Below are positions 1 to 4,080 of a stretch of 5,688 nucleotides of DNA, piece after piece (positions within the stretch are counted from its first letter, which is position 1; every line of letters begins with the position of its first letter). The DNA lies in assembly GCF_002621025.1 (NCBI RefSeq), contig NC_045425.1; one strand, 5' to 3'. The notes under the pieces were generated by a model that did not search any database, was not told the origin of the DNA, and saw nothing but the letters and a program-made list of their open reading frames with translations. The DNA is from Thermus phage OH3. Taxonomy: Viruses; Hofneiviricota; Faserviricetes; Tubulavirales. The position numbers and the translations under genes are program-made.

Positions 1-30
1 TCGTACAAGGTGGGCAGGTGCTAATCTGGT

Positions 31-60
31 TTGGGGATAGTGTAGGCCGTCCAGTATACT
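31..60 (+). promoter_or_regulatory. Possible weak promoter in the intergenic region
   Basis: TTGGGG (31-36) and TATACT (55-60) are separated by 18 nt, the same spacing as in the much better rep promoter at 278-307. The -10 matches consensus in five of six positions, but the -35 in only three. The -10 lies inside the palindrome CCAGTATACTGG (51-62). A transcript would begin near 67, exactly where the GTG of the 68-274 frame lies. The same bases also encode part of the transposase-like frame, so the match may be coincidence. Confidence 0.3.
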
Positions 61-258
61 GGCCTTCGTGGTCGTGGGAAAGACTGGCCTGGGCTCCGAT
101 TCTGGCTTGCTTCTCTCCATGCCGTCAAGGTTGAGCCGTACGCGTCCCTTTACGCTCGCCTACTGCAGGCGGGCAAGCCTCCCCAAGTGGCTCGTGTGGC
201 CGTGGCCCATAGGCTGGCTAGGGCGGCTTGGGCTGTTGTTGTCCGTAGCGTCTAGGTC
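46..258 (+). pseudogene. IS110/Piv-family transposase C-terminal remnant
   Basis: Frame 1 is open from just after a TAG at 43-45 to a TAG at 256-258 (70 codons) and has no start codon in its first half. The translation opens with AVQYTGL and continues with LRFWLASLHAV, then EPYASLYARLLQAGKPP, VARVAVAHRLARAAW and VVVRS. This is the pattern I know from the C-terminal domain of IS110-family transposases: an 'A..YTGL' start, an 'LR..L...A' helix, 'Y.RL...GK', then 'A..A.A.RL....W'. The segment that normally follows YTGL, carrying the catalytic serine (SG motif), seems to be deleted. Codon choice resembles the flanking phage genes. IS110-like Piv recombinases are known in Neisseria filamentous phages, so a decayed phage recombinase is a sensible reading. 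A host IS1000-like insertion relic is the alternative. The call rests on pattern memory, not a search. Confidence 0.5.
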
Positions 259-274
259 GGCATTCTCCTCTTGA
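68..274 (+). CDS. Doubtful 68-residue ORF
   Basis: An open frame runs from GTG at 68 to TGA at 272-274, encoding 68 residues rich in Leu, Ser, Arg and Trp with no recognisable domain. In its favour, a -10-like TATACT ends at 60, so a transcript could start exactly at the GTG and be leaderless, and its stop overlaps the TTG at 271 of the extended rep frame. Against it, there is no Shine-Dalgarno sequence, and the +2 frame of the same DNA has clear similarity to IS110 transposases, so this frame looks like its out-of-frame shadow. I would not name a function and think it is probably not a gene. Confidence 0.15.
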   Translation: MVVGKTGLGSDSGLLLSMPSRLSRTRPFTLAYCRRASLPKWLVWPWPIGWLGRLGLLLSVASRSAFSS

Positions 275-277
275 CTC

Positions 278-307
278 TTGACAAGGGAGGTAGTGTAGTC
301 TTACAAT
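278..307 (+). promoter_or_regulatory. Strong sigma-A type promoter for rep
   Basis: TTGACA at 278-283 is a perfect -35 and TACAAT at 302-307 a five-of-six -10, with an 18-nt spacer. Transcription would begin at about 313-316, only a few bases before the rep ATG at 319. The mRNA would be essentially leaderless, as is common in the Deinococcus-Thermus group. A second TTGAC at 271-275 forms a short direct repeat with the -35 (TTGACTCTTGAC). This is the best promoter I can find in the window and probably drives the whole downstream gene string. Confidence 0.65.
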
Positions 308-318
308 CCCCTGCCAAG

Positions 319-1659
319 ATGAAGCTGCTCGGGCATGGCTTGGATACTCTCGTGCTCAACTTCTACTGGGCTGACGGGGCCTATACCCTTCCCGAGGGCC
401 TTCCTGAGAAGCTTGACCTACTCAAGGACCAGTACCGCGTCAATCCCGAGGAGGCCATTTTTTGGGGGGTGGACGCTTACCTGCCCATTCCTAACCCTGC
501 TCTGGAGGATACCCTTTATGAAGCGGCTTTAGTGCGGCCTACCCGTCATTATCCTTGGCAGTTGAGCTTTGGGGCTGACGCTCTTCTCGTGAGCCTTTCG
601 GCTGTGAAGGATGCTACACGGCGGCGTACTTTCCCGGCGGTCCGCGTGGAGGTTACGGGCCGCTTCATGATGTACGCTCGCCGGGATGCTCAGGCTGTCG
701 TTTCCTGGCTCTTGGATGCCCTGCAGAATCTGACGGGTTCCCGTCCTGAGCGTGTTCAGGTTTCCCGTGCTGACCTCTTTGTTGATGTGGAGGTGGAGCC
801 GGGCACCTTGAAGGTCCAGGATGTGGACCGCTTCACGTCCCGGAGCCGTATCCGTGGGCTCTACTTCGTGGGGGAGGCGGAGGGCCGCCAGGCCCCCGCC
901 CCCCACGGCGAAGGGGGGCCCATGAGTAACACGCCCCCCGCTACCAGACTTCAGGTCCCCCCCTCCTGGGAGGAGGGTCCTGAGCACGTTGCTGCTTACA
1001 TGCGTGGTCGGGAGTGGTCCGGCTTCACCTTTGGCCGGGGCCCCCTCATGGCTCGGGTCTACTCCAAGAGTGTTGAAGCCAAGTCTAAGCCTCTGACGCG
1101 TGTCCTCCTCAAGGCGTATGAGGAGGCTCACGGGCCCATTTCTGGGGAAGTGATTCGCGTGGAGTATCAGCTTCGCACGGAAGCTCTCTCTGAGATGGTT
1201 GTGCCTGGGGATGGCTCTGATGTTCGCGATTGGGATACGTTCTTGTGGGCCGTCCCGCATATCTGGGAGTATCTGACGGGTTCTTGGTTGTTGCTTCGGG
1301 ATAGGGGCAATTACAAGTATGCCTGGGATGCTCCCGTGGATTCGCTTTGGCTTTTGGTTCAAGGGGCTTTCAAAAAAGGGGGTGAGAGTGAGGGTTTTGG
1401 TCCGGTGGTGAGGGATAAGCGTCTGGGAGTTGTGGACCCCTGGGCCTTGGTGAAGCAGTCTTTTGGCGCATTCATGACGGCGGTCGTTTCTGCTGGTATC
1501 TCTGCCGACTTCTCCGCCTTCTGGTACGCCGTTGCCCGGCGTTTTTCTAAGGTCCTCGGGGTTGAGCGTCTTTCTCTGGACTACGAAGGCGTGCGTGCCC
1601 GCAAGCTGGCGCGGTTTGGTCTTATGCCTGAGGCATACAGGTTTGGAGGTGTGGGATGA
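319..1659 (+). CDS. Rolling-circle replication initiator (gII-like, Rep_trans type)
   Basis: A 446-residue protein that fits the Rep_trans / phage replication initiation factor family (RstA of CTX phage, plasmid pT181-type Rep); members nick the double-stranded origin and start rolling-circle replication. Landmarks: GLDTLVLNFYW (7-17); VSRADLFVDVEV (148-159), matching the family's 'sRiDl.vD' metal-site strand; GFTFGRGPLMARVYSK (235-250), matching 'TlYlGsr.S...RvYeK'; and VIRVEYQLR (278-286), matching the following 'vRvE.qlr' strand. In the second motif the usual tyrosine before the glycine seems to be Thr. A Pro/Gly-rich insertion occupies about 185-222. I chose ATG 319 because a strong promoter ends at 307. 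The frame stays open upstream to TTG 271, which would add 16 residues made of promoter sequence. A GGGAGG at 285-290 has no start codon in range. The gene overlaps the next one by ATGA. Confidence 0.85.
   Translation: MKLLGHGLDTLVLNFYWADGAYTLPEGLPEKLDLLKDQYRVNPEEAIFWGVDAYLPIPNPALEDTLYEAALVRPTRHYPWQLSFGADALLVSLSAVKDATRRRTFPAVRVEVTGRFMMYARRDAQAVVSWLLDALQNLTGSRPERVQVSRADLFVDVEVEPGTLKVQDVDRFTSRSRIRGLYFVGEAEGRQAPAPHGEGGPMSNTPPATRLQVPPSWEEGPEHVAAYMRGREWSGFTFGRGPLMARVYSKSVEAKSKPLTRVLLKAYEEAHGPISGEVIRVEYQLRTEALSEMVVPGDGSDVRDWDTFLWAVPHIWEYLTGSWLLLRDRGNYKYAWDAPVDSLWLLVQGAFKKGGESEGFGPVVRDKRLGVVDPWALVKQSFGAFMTAVVSAGISADFSAFWYAVARRFSKVLGVERLSLDYEGVRARKLARFGLMPEAYRFGGVG
732..745. repeat. Perfect inverted repeat inside rep
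   Basis: GACGGGTTCCCGTC has 6-base arms around a TT centre. It lies in the rep coding sequence shortly before the RADLFVDVEV motif. Rolling-circle plasmids of the pT181 type carry their double-strand origin as a hairpin inside rep, so it is a candidate initiator site, but codon constraint alone could also produce it. Confidence 0.35.
891..977. repeat. Cluster of GC-rich hairpins inside rep
   Basis: Two strong stems sit close together. GCCCCCC (898-904) pairs with GGGGGGC (913-919) around an 8-nt loop; an alternative register pairs GGCCCCC (891-897) with GGGGGCC (914-920). Then CCCTCCT (961-967) pairs with AGGAGGG (971-977) around a 3-nt GGG loop. The encoded peptide is the Pro/Gly-rich, apparently dispensable insertion between two conserved Rep motifs. 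This suggests that the DNA or RNA structure, more than the protein, is under selection: an embedded origin or packaging signal is possible. Confidence 0.5.
1623..1637 (+). repeat. Hairpin just before the ssDNA-binding gene
   Basis: TATGCC (1623-1628) and GGCATA (1632-1637) form a perfect 6-bp stem with a TGA loop, 7 nt before the GGAGG ribosome site (1645-1649) of the next gene. It lies in the last codons of rep. It could tune translation or mark an RNA processing point; a similar stem precedes the coat gene. Confidence 0.35.
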
Positions 1660-1949
1660 AGGTTTTGGTTCTAGGAGTTACTGAGTACGCGCGGAAGGAT
1701 GGCACTAAGGCGGCTAGGGTAATCGTGGCCTCTACTCCTCGTAACCCCAACACTAGGGGGCTTGCTACTGCTGAGCTTGAGGCCGTTCCCGAGGTTGTGG
1801 ACCAGTTCAAGGTCCTGCCTGGCCTCTATGACCTTGCCGTGGAGGTCTCCGTGTCTAGCTACGCTGGCAAGGCCGAGGCTCGCCCCGTAATCGTTTCTGC
1901 TCGCTTTGAGGCCGCCGTGGTTCCTGAGCGTAAGGAGGTCAAGGCGTGA
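1656..1949 (+). CDS. Probable ssDNA-binding protein (gV-like)
   Basis: A 97-residue protein without Cys, Trp or membrane segment, alternating hydrophobic and polar residues in the way of a small beta-barrel (MKVLVLGVTEY; KAARVIVAST; LYDLAVEVSVSSYAG; ARPVIVSARF). Length and position, directly after the initiator and before the tiny coat genes, match Ff gV, the dimeric OB-fold protein that coats new virion strands and represses translation of phage mRNAs. Basic residues near the start (ARKDGTKAAR, 12-21) and the charged C-terminus (PERKEVKA) are compatible with nucleic-acid binding. The ATG lies 6 nt after GGAGG (1645-1649) and overlaps the rep stop as ATGA, so it is translationally coupled to rep. 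Function is inferred mainly from synteny, length and composition; I cannot claim a sequence match to a named family. Confidence 0.65.
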   Translation: MKVLVLGVTEYARKDGTKAARVIVASTPRNPNTRGLATAELEAVPEVVDQFKVLPGLYDLAVEVSVSSYAGKAEARPVIVSARFEAAVVPERKEVKA

Positions 1950-2038
1950 TTGACCCTGCCTATCTCCATGAGGCTCTAAAGGTTTTCGCCTTTGGCCTCG
2001 GGCTGATAGGCGGGCTCCTTATTGGGGGGGATTGGTAG
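1946..2038 (+). CDS. 30-residue membrane protein, minor coat (gVII/gIX-like)
   Basis: GTG start in the overlap GTGA with the preceding gene, 7 nt after a full AAGGAGG (1932-1938), one of the best ribosome sites in the window. The product is 30 residues: a polar start (MIDPAYLHEALK) followed by one hydrophobic, glycine-rich helix (about 13-27, FAFGLGLIGGLLIGG) and a DW end. Ff phages have two proteins of 32-33 residues (pVII and pIX) in this place between gV and gVIII; they cap the end of the virion that emerges first. Size, hydrophobicity and position support the same role here. I cannot say which of the two it corresponds to. Confidence 0.7.
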   Translation: MIDPAYLHEALKVFAFGLGLIGGLLIGGDW

Positions 2039-2143
2039 ATGAATCCGGCCACCTGGTTCCTCTGGGTCCTTGGCATGACGGCCTTGCCCTACACCCTGCT
2101 GGCGGCGTATCGGTATGCGGGCCGTCTCTATGGGGGGTTGTGA
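2039..2143 (+). CDS. 34-residue membrane protein, minor coat (gVII/gIX-like)
   Basis: ATG directly follows the stop of the previous small gene (TAGATG), with a G-run at 2024-2030 as a plausible ribosome site. The 34 residues (starting MNPATWFLWVLGM, ending RYAGRLYGGL) form one hydrophobic helix at about 6-23 followed by a basic tail with two Arg. Such a tail suits a protein held in the inner membrane with its basic end toward the DNA. Together with the preceding 30-residue gene it reproduces the tandem pair of tiny coat genes of Ff phages. Its stop overlaps the next start as TGATG, the same arrangement as between the last two genes of the window. Confidence 0.65.
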   Translation: MNPATWFLWVLGMTALPYTLLAAYRYAGRLYGGL

Positions 2144-2373
2144 TGTTGCAGTGCGTCAGGTGCGGCCTGCTTTATACCTTTGCTCCCCCGGGTTCTTGTG
2201 TTCTCTGTGGGGGTGAAGTGTGGATTACGGTGAGGTTTTCGCCGCCTTCTGGTGGGGCCTCGGTGCTGGCCTTGTGGCCTCGTTCCTCCGCAATCTCCTT
2301 CGCCGGCTCTAGGAGCAATCGGGAGGTTACTCCCGTGAAGGCTCAGAAAGGAGGTGAGTGCCGTGGAGTTTGA
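2143..2373 (+). CDS. Small zinc-ribbon-like protein of unknown role
   Basis: A 76-residue frame starts at ATG 2143, overlapping the previous stop (TGATG), 5 nt after a GGGGGG run (2132-2137). Its N-terminus has two CxxC pairs, CVRCG (4-8) and CVLCG (20-24), joined by a 15-residue turn containing APPGS: a compact zinc-ribbon or rubredoxin-like knuckle. After about residue 26 the sequence (SPPSGGASVL, WPRSSAISF) has no recognisable fold. That half overlaps another small frame at 2220-2312, and the end overlaps the coat gene start by 11 nt. The Cys pairs suggest the first third is real; the rest may be little-constrained. Ff phages have nothing like it here. Zinc binding, and any regulatory or structural role, are inference. 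Confidence 0.5.
   Translation: MLQCVRCGLLYTFAPPGSCVLCGGEVWITVRFSPPSGGASVLALWPRSSAISFAGSRSNREVTPVKAQKGGECRGV
2220..2312 (+). CDS. Nested 30-residue membrane protein
   Basis: In the frame +2 to the zinc-ribbon ORF, GTG at 2220 opens a 30-residue protein starting MDYGEVFAAFWWGLG and ending in the basic LRNLLRRL. A run of G (2209-2213) six bases upstream can serve as ribosome site, and a TGA at 2214-2216 in the same frame means no earlier start exists. One hydrophobic helix (about 7-23) followed by a tail with three Arg is the shape of inovirus minor coat proteins and resembles the two small genes before it in length. Overlapping small genes are normal in ssDNA phages (Ff gVII and gIX overlap). 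Either this frame or the zinc-ribbon C-terminus, or both, may be expressed. Confidence 0.5.
   Translation: MDYGEVFAAFWWGLGAGLVASFLRNLLRRL
2320..2335 (+). repeat. Hairpin upstream of the major coat gene
   Basis: CGGGAGGTTACTCCCG forms a perfect 6-bp stem with a GTTA loop, ending 14 nt before the GGAGG of the coat gene. In Ff phages the abundant coat mRNAs arise by processing and are stabilised by structure, so this stem could set the 5' end of a stable coat mRNA. There is no T-tract, so it is not an obvious terminator. Confidence 0.4.
2347..2357 (+). promoter_or_regulatory. Strong ribosome-binding site of the major coat gene
   Basis: AAAGGAGGTGA is close to a full complement of the 16S rRNA 3' end, and its GGAGG (2350-2354) lies 8 nt before the GTG at 2363. 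It is the longest Shine-Dalgarno match in the window, as expected for the most abundant virion protein, and it decides the GTG start. Confidence 0.7.
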
Positions 2374-2503
2374 TGCTGGGGCCATCGTTAGCACCGTTCA
2401 AAACTACATCCTGGCTATCGCGGGCGCTGGTGTCGCGCTCTTGGGCCTGACCATCGGCCTTAGCGCGGCGTGGCGCTACGCCAAGAAGTTCCTGAAGGGC
2501 TAG
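2363..2503 (+). CDS. VIII: Major coat protein (gVIII), PH75-like
   Basis: A 46-residue protein: acidic/polar N-terminus (MEFDAGAIVSTVQNY), a hydrophobic helix (about 16-36, with AIAGAGVALLGLTIGLSAAW) and a basic C-terminus (RYAKKFLKG) that would contact the DNA inside the virion. Compared with my memory of the PH75 coat protein (also 46 residues), the C-terminal IGLSAAW, YAK and FLKG stretches are identical and overall identity is about 60%. As in PH75 there is no signal peptide, unlike Ff or Pf3-free models with a leader, so the primary product would insert directly in the inner membrane. The GTG start is fixed by the strong ribosome site upstream. It is the best supported identity in the window and the main reason to place the phage in Thermus. 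Confidence 0.95.
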   Translation: MEFDAGAIVSTVQNYILAIAGAGVALLGLTIGLSAAWRYAKKFLKG

Positions 2504-2506
2504 GCC

Positions 2507-4027
2507 ATGTCCCGATTGGCCCTCCCCATCCTTCTGGTGCTCCTCTCCCTAGGGTGGGGAGGGCCTGCCCTTGCTCAACCTCAGTTGTATAGGGATGCCA
2601 TTCGCTCCGCTGTTCAGGATATGGTCGTGGCTGAAGTAATCCGGTGGCCCGATTCTGCTGTTCGTAAGTCGGCTACTGTAGGCCGCTATGTCCGTTGGGG
2701 CGGTGCTATCGTTCTTGGGTCTGCTCTTGTCTATACTGCCCTGGACTACTTCTATAACGTTCTCAAGGCTCAAACGGGTACTTCTCTGGACCGCTGGTAT
2801 TTCTGGAGTAATCCTTATGTTGAAGTTGGCCGCTGTATTGATAGGGGCTCCTATCGGGATTTTATTGCCGTGGCGTATGTGAATGGTCGGCAAGTCAACT
2901 TCTATTCTACTTCCAGCTATGGCAAGTGCGACGTGCCTTCCTTGCAGTCGTTTACCGAACACTGGTATAACTGGCACTTGGTTCGCAACTATTCTGAGCT
3001 TCAGGGCGTTCCTACTCAGTATGTTTCTCCTCCCCCGGGTACTTGCCCTTCGGGGTGGACGTGTATAGCTGTGGCCCCTCAGCTTGACCGTCCTCCTCTC
3101 CCTGATTGGTTGCAGTCGCATCCTGACGCTGCTGATGGCGTGAAGCAGGCGGTTACTACTTACCTGGACAGGAACCCTATTGGTTCCCCTTATGCTCCCT
3201 ACCCGGGAGTTCAGCTTGAACCCATTCCTAACCCTAATCAGTGGACCGATAACCCCTTTACCCGCCCTGACATAGATACTGACGGGGATGGATGGCCTGA
3301 CCCGGTGGAGTGGAGGGAGGCCAATAGGCGGGGAGTTCCCTGGCCTGACCTGATAAATAACCCTCAGGCTTACCCTGACCCTAATGGGGACCCGGATGGG
3401 GATGGCTACACTAACCTGGAGGAGGTCCAGCAGGGTACTGACCCCTATGACCCCGCTTCTTATCCTGTCCGCCGTTCCCCTACTAGTCCTTGGGTAGATA
3501 CTGATGGGGATGGCTATTCTGACGAGGAGGAAATACGCAAGGGGACTAACCCTAACGACCCCGCTTCTTATCCTGATACTCCTCCTGAACAGCAGCCTGA
3601 AGAGAACCCTGATGAACCTCAGTGGCCCGGTGGGCCTCCTTCTGGCCGTATTGACCCCGTGCAGTTGCCCGAGGTTGAGCAAGTTGAGCGTGAAAAGCTT
3701 CCCGAGTGGGATAAGTTGAACCCCCTGGCTGAGGCATGGAGGCAGCAGGTAGTTGACCGGGTTTCTCAGAAGTTTGCTGAGGTACAGAACATTTTGAAGG
3801 ACCGCTTTCCCTTTGGCATAATTGCGGCTATTCGCCAGCGGGTGTCTTTTGCGGATGCTCAATGCGCTATTCAGCTTTCCCTGCCCCCTTTGGGTACCCT
3901 GGCCGTGGATATTTGCAGTACCCCCGTGTGGCAGCTTGCTACGTCTTTCCGCCCCGTTCTCGCGGGGCTGGTCTGGGTTGCTTTCGGCTTCGCCGTAATC
4001 CGGAGGGCCCTGGATGTCCAAAAGTGA
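2507..4027 (+). CDS. Adsorption / minor coat protein (gIII-like) with calcium-type repeats
   Basis: A 506-residue exported protein in the gIII position; gIII proteins cap one virion end, bind the host pilus/receptor and release the phage. Residues 1-23 are a signal peptide (hydrophobic core LALPILLVLLSLGWGG, cleavage after ALA). A second hydrophobic stretch is at about 64-80. Then come an N-terminal domain rich in Tyr/Trp with Cys 110, 141, 180 and 186, a Pro/Asn/Asp-rich middle with DTDGDGWPD (257-265), DPDGDGYTNLEE (295-306) and DTDGDGYSDEEE (331-342) that look like thrombospondin-type-3 calcium loops, a Pro/Glu linker (359-400), an amphipathic part, two more Cys (453, 470) and a C-terminal anchor (about 481-498) with a short basic tail. 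ATG lies 3 nt after the coat gene stop with AAGGG (2495-2499) as ribosome site. Domain architecture and order support the call; receptor and partner are not visible. Confidence 0.8.
   Translation: MSRLALPILLVLLSLGWGGPALAQPQLYRDAIRSAVQDMVVAEVIRWPDSAVRKSATVGRYVRWGGAIVLGSALVYTALDYFYNVLKAQTGTSLDRWYFWSNPYVEVGRCIDRGSYRDFIAVAYVNGRQVNFYSTSSYGKCDVPSLQSFTEHWYNWHLVRNYSELQGVPTQYVSPPPGTCPSGWTCIAVAPQLDRPPLPDWLQSHPDAADGVKQAVTTYLDRNPIGSPYAPYPGVQLEPIPNPNQWTDNPFTRPDIDTDGDGWPDPVEWREANRRGVPWPDLINNPQAYPDPNGDPDGDGYTNLEEVQQGTDPYDPASYPVRRSPTSPWVDTDGDGYSDEEEIRKGTNPNDPASYPDTPPEQQPEENPDEPQWPGGPPSGRIDPVQLPEVEQVEREKLPEWDKLNPLAEAWRQQVVDRVSQKFAEVQNILKDRFPFGIIAAIRQRVSFADAQCAIQLSLPPLGTLAVDICSTPVWQLATSFRPVLAGLVWVAFGFAVIRRALDVQK
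3449..3575 (+). repeat. Tandem duplication in the calcium-repeat region
   Basis: GACCCCGCTTCTTATCCTG occurs exactly at 3449-3467 and again at 3557-3575, 108 bases (36 codons) apart, encoding DPASYP both times. A 14-base GATGGGGATGGCTA core before each copy is also shared. The exact identity suggests recent duplication of a DxDGDG...DPASYP module and a hotspot for repeat-number change. Confidence 0.7.
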
Positions 4028-4080
4028 ACCCCTTCACAAGCACATTTTTCCCGCGCCCATCCCCACCATGCCTCTTTCCT

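Larger units (their letters stand above)
1..277. other. Non-coding / decayed region upstream of rep
   Basis: No convincing intact gene occupies this stretch. If the molecule is circular it is continuous with 5662-5688, giving about 300 nt between the end of the assembly-ATPase gene and the rep promoter, the place where inoviruses often carry replication or packaging signals. It contains a promoter-like pair at 31-60, a 12-bp palindrome CCAGTATACTGG at 51-62 and an IS110-transposase-like reading frame at 46-258 without a start codon. A GTG-initiated 68-codon frame at 68-274 also crosses it, but its composition looks like an out-of-frame reading. I see no T-tract terminator here, and no obvious rolling-circle nick site. 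Confidence 0.6.

Noticed and set aside
51-62. Palindrome CCAGTATACTGG as a dif-like XerCD attachment site
   Set aside because: It is far shorter than a dif site of about 28 bp with two 11-bp arms, and the bases fit codons of the IS110-like frame.
529-1362. Open frame of 277 codons on the - strand inside rep
   Set aside because: It is antisense to recognisable Rep motifs, has no ribosome site that I can see and no recognisable domain.
2146-2177. TTGCAG and TTATAC as a promoter for the coat gene
   Set aside because: The spacing is 20 nt and the -35 is poor; the bases are explained by the zinc-ribbon codons.
2549-4021. Long open frame of 490 codons on the - strand opposite the adsorption gene
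   Set aside because: It mirrors the adsorption gene, has no domain or composition of a real protein, and the + strand product has a signal peptide, repeats and an anchor. Antisense openness follows from the codon bias.
4024-4049. Terminator-like stem GTGAA/TTCAC with a following T5 run
   Set aside because: The stem is only 5 bp with a CCCC loop, and 7 nt separate it from the T run, so it does not meet the form of an intrinsic terminator, especially at high temperature.
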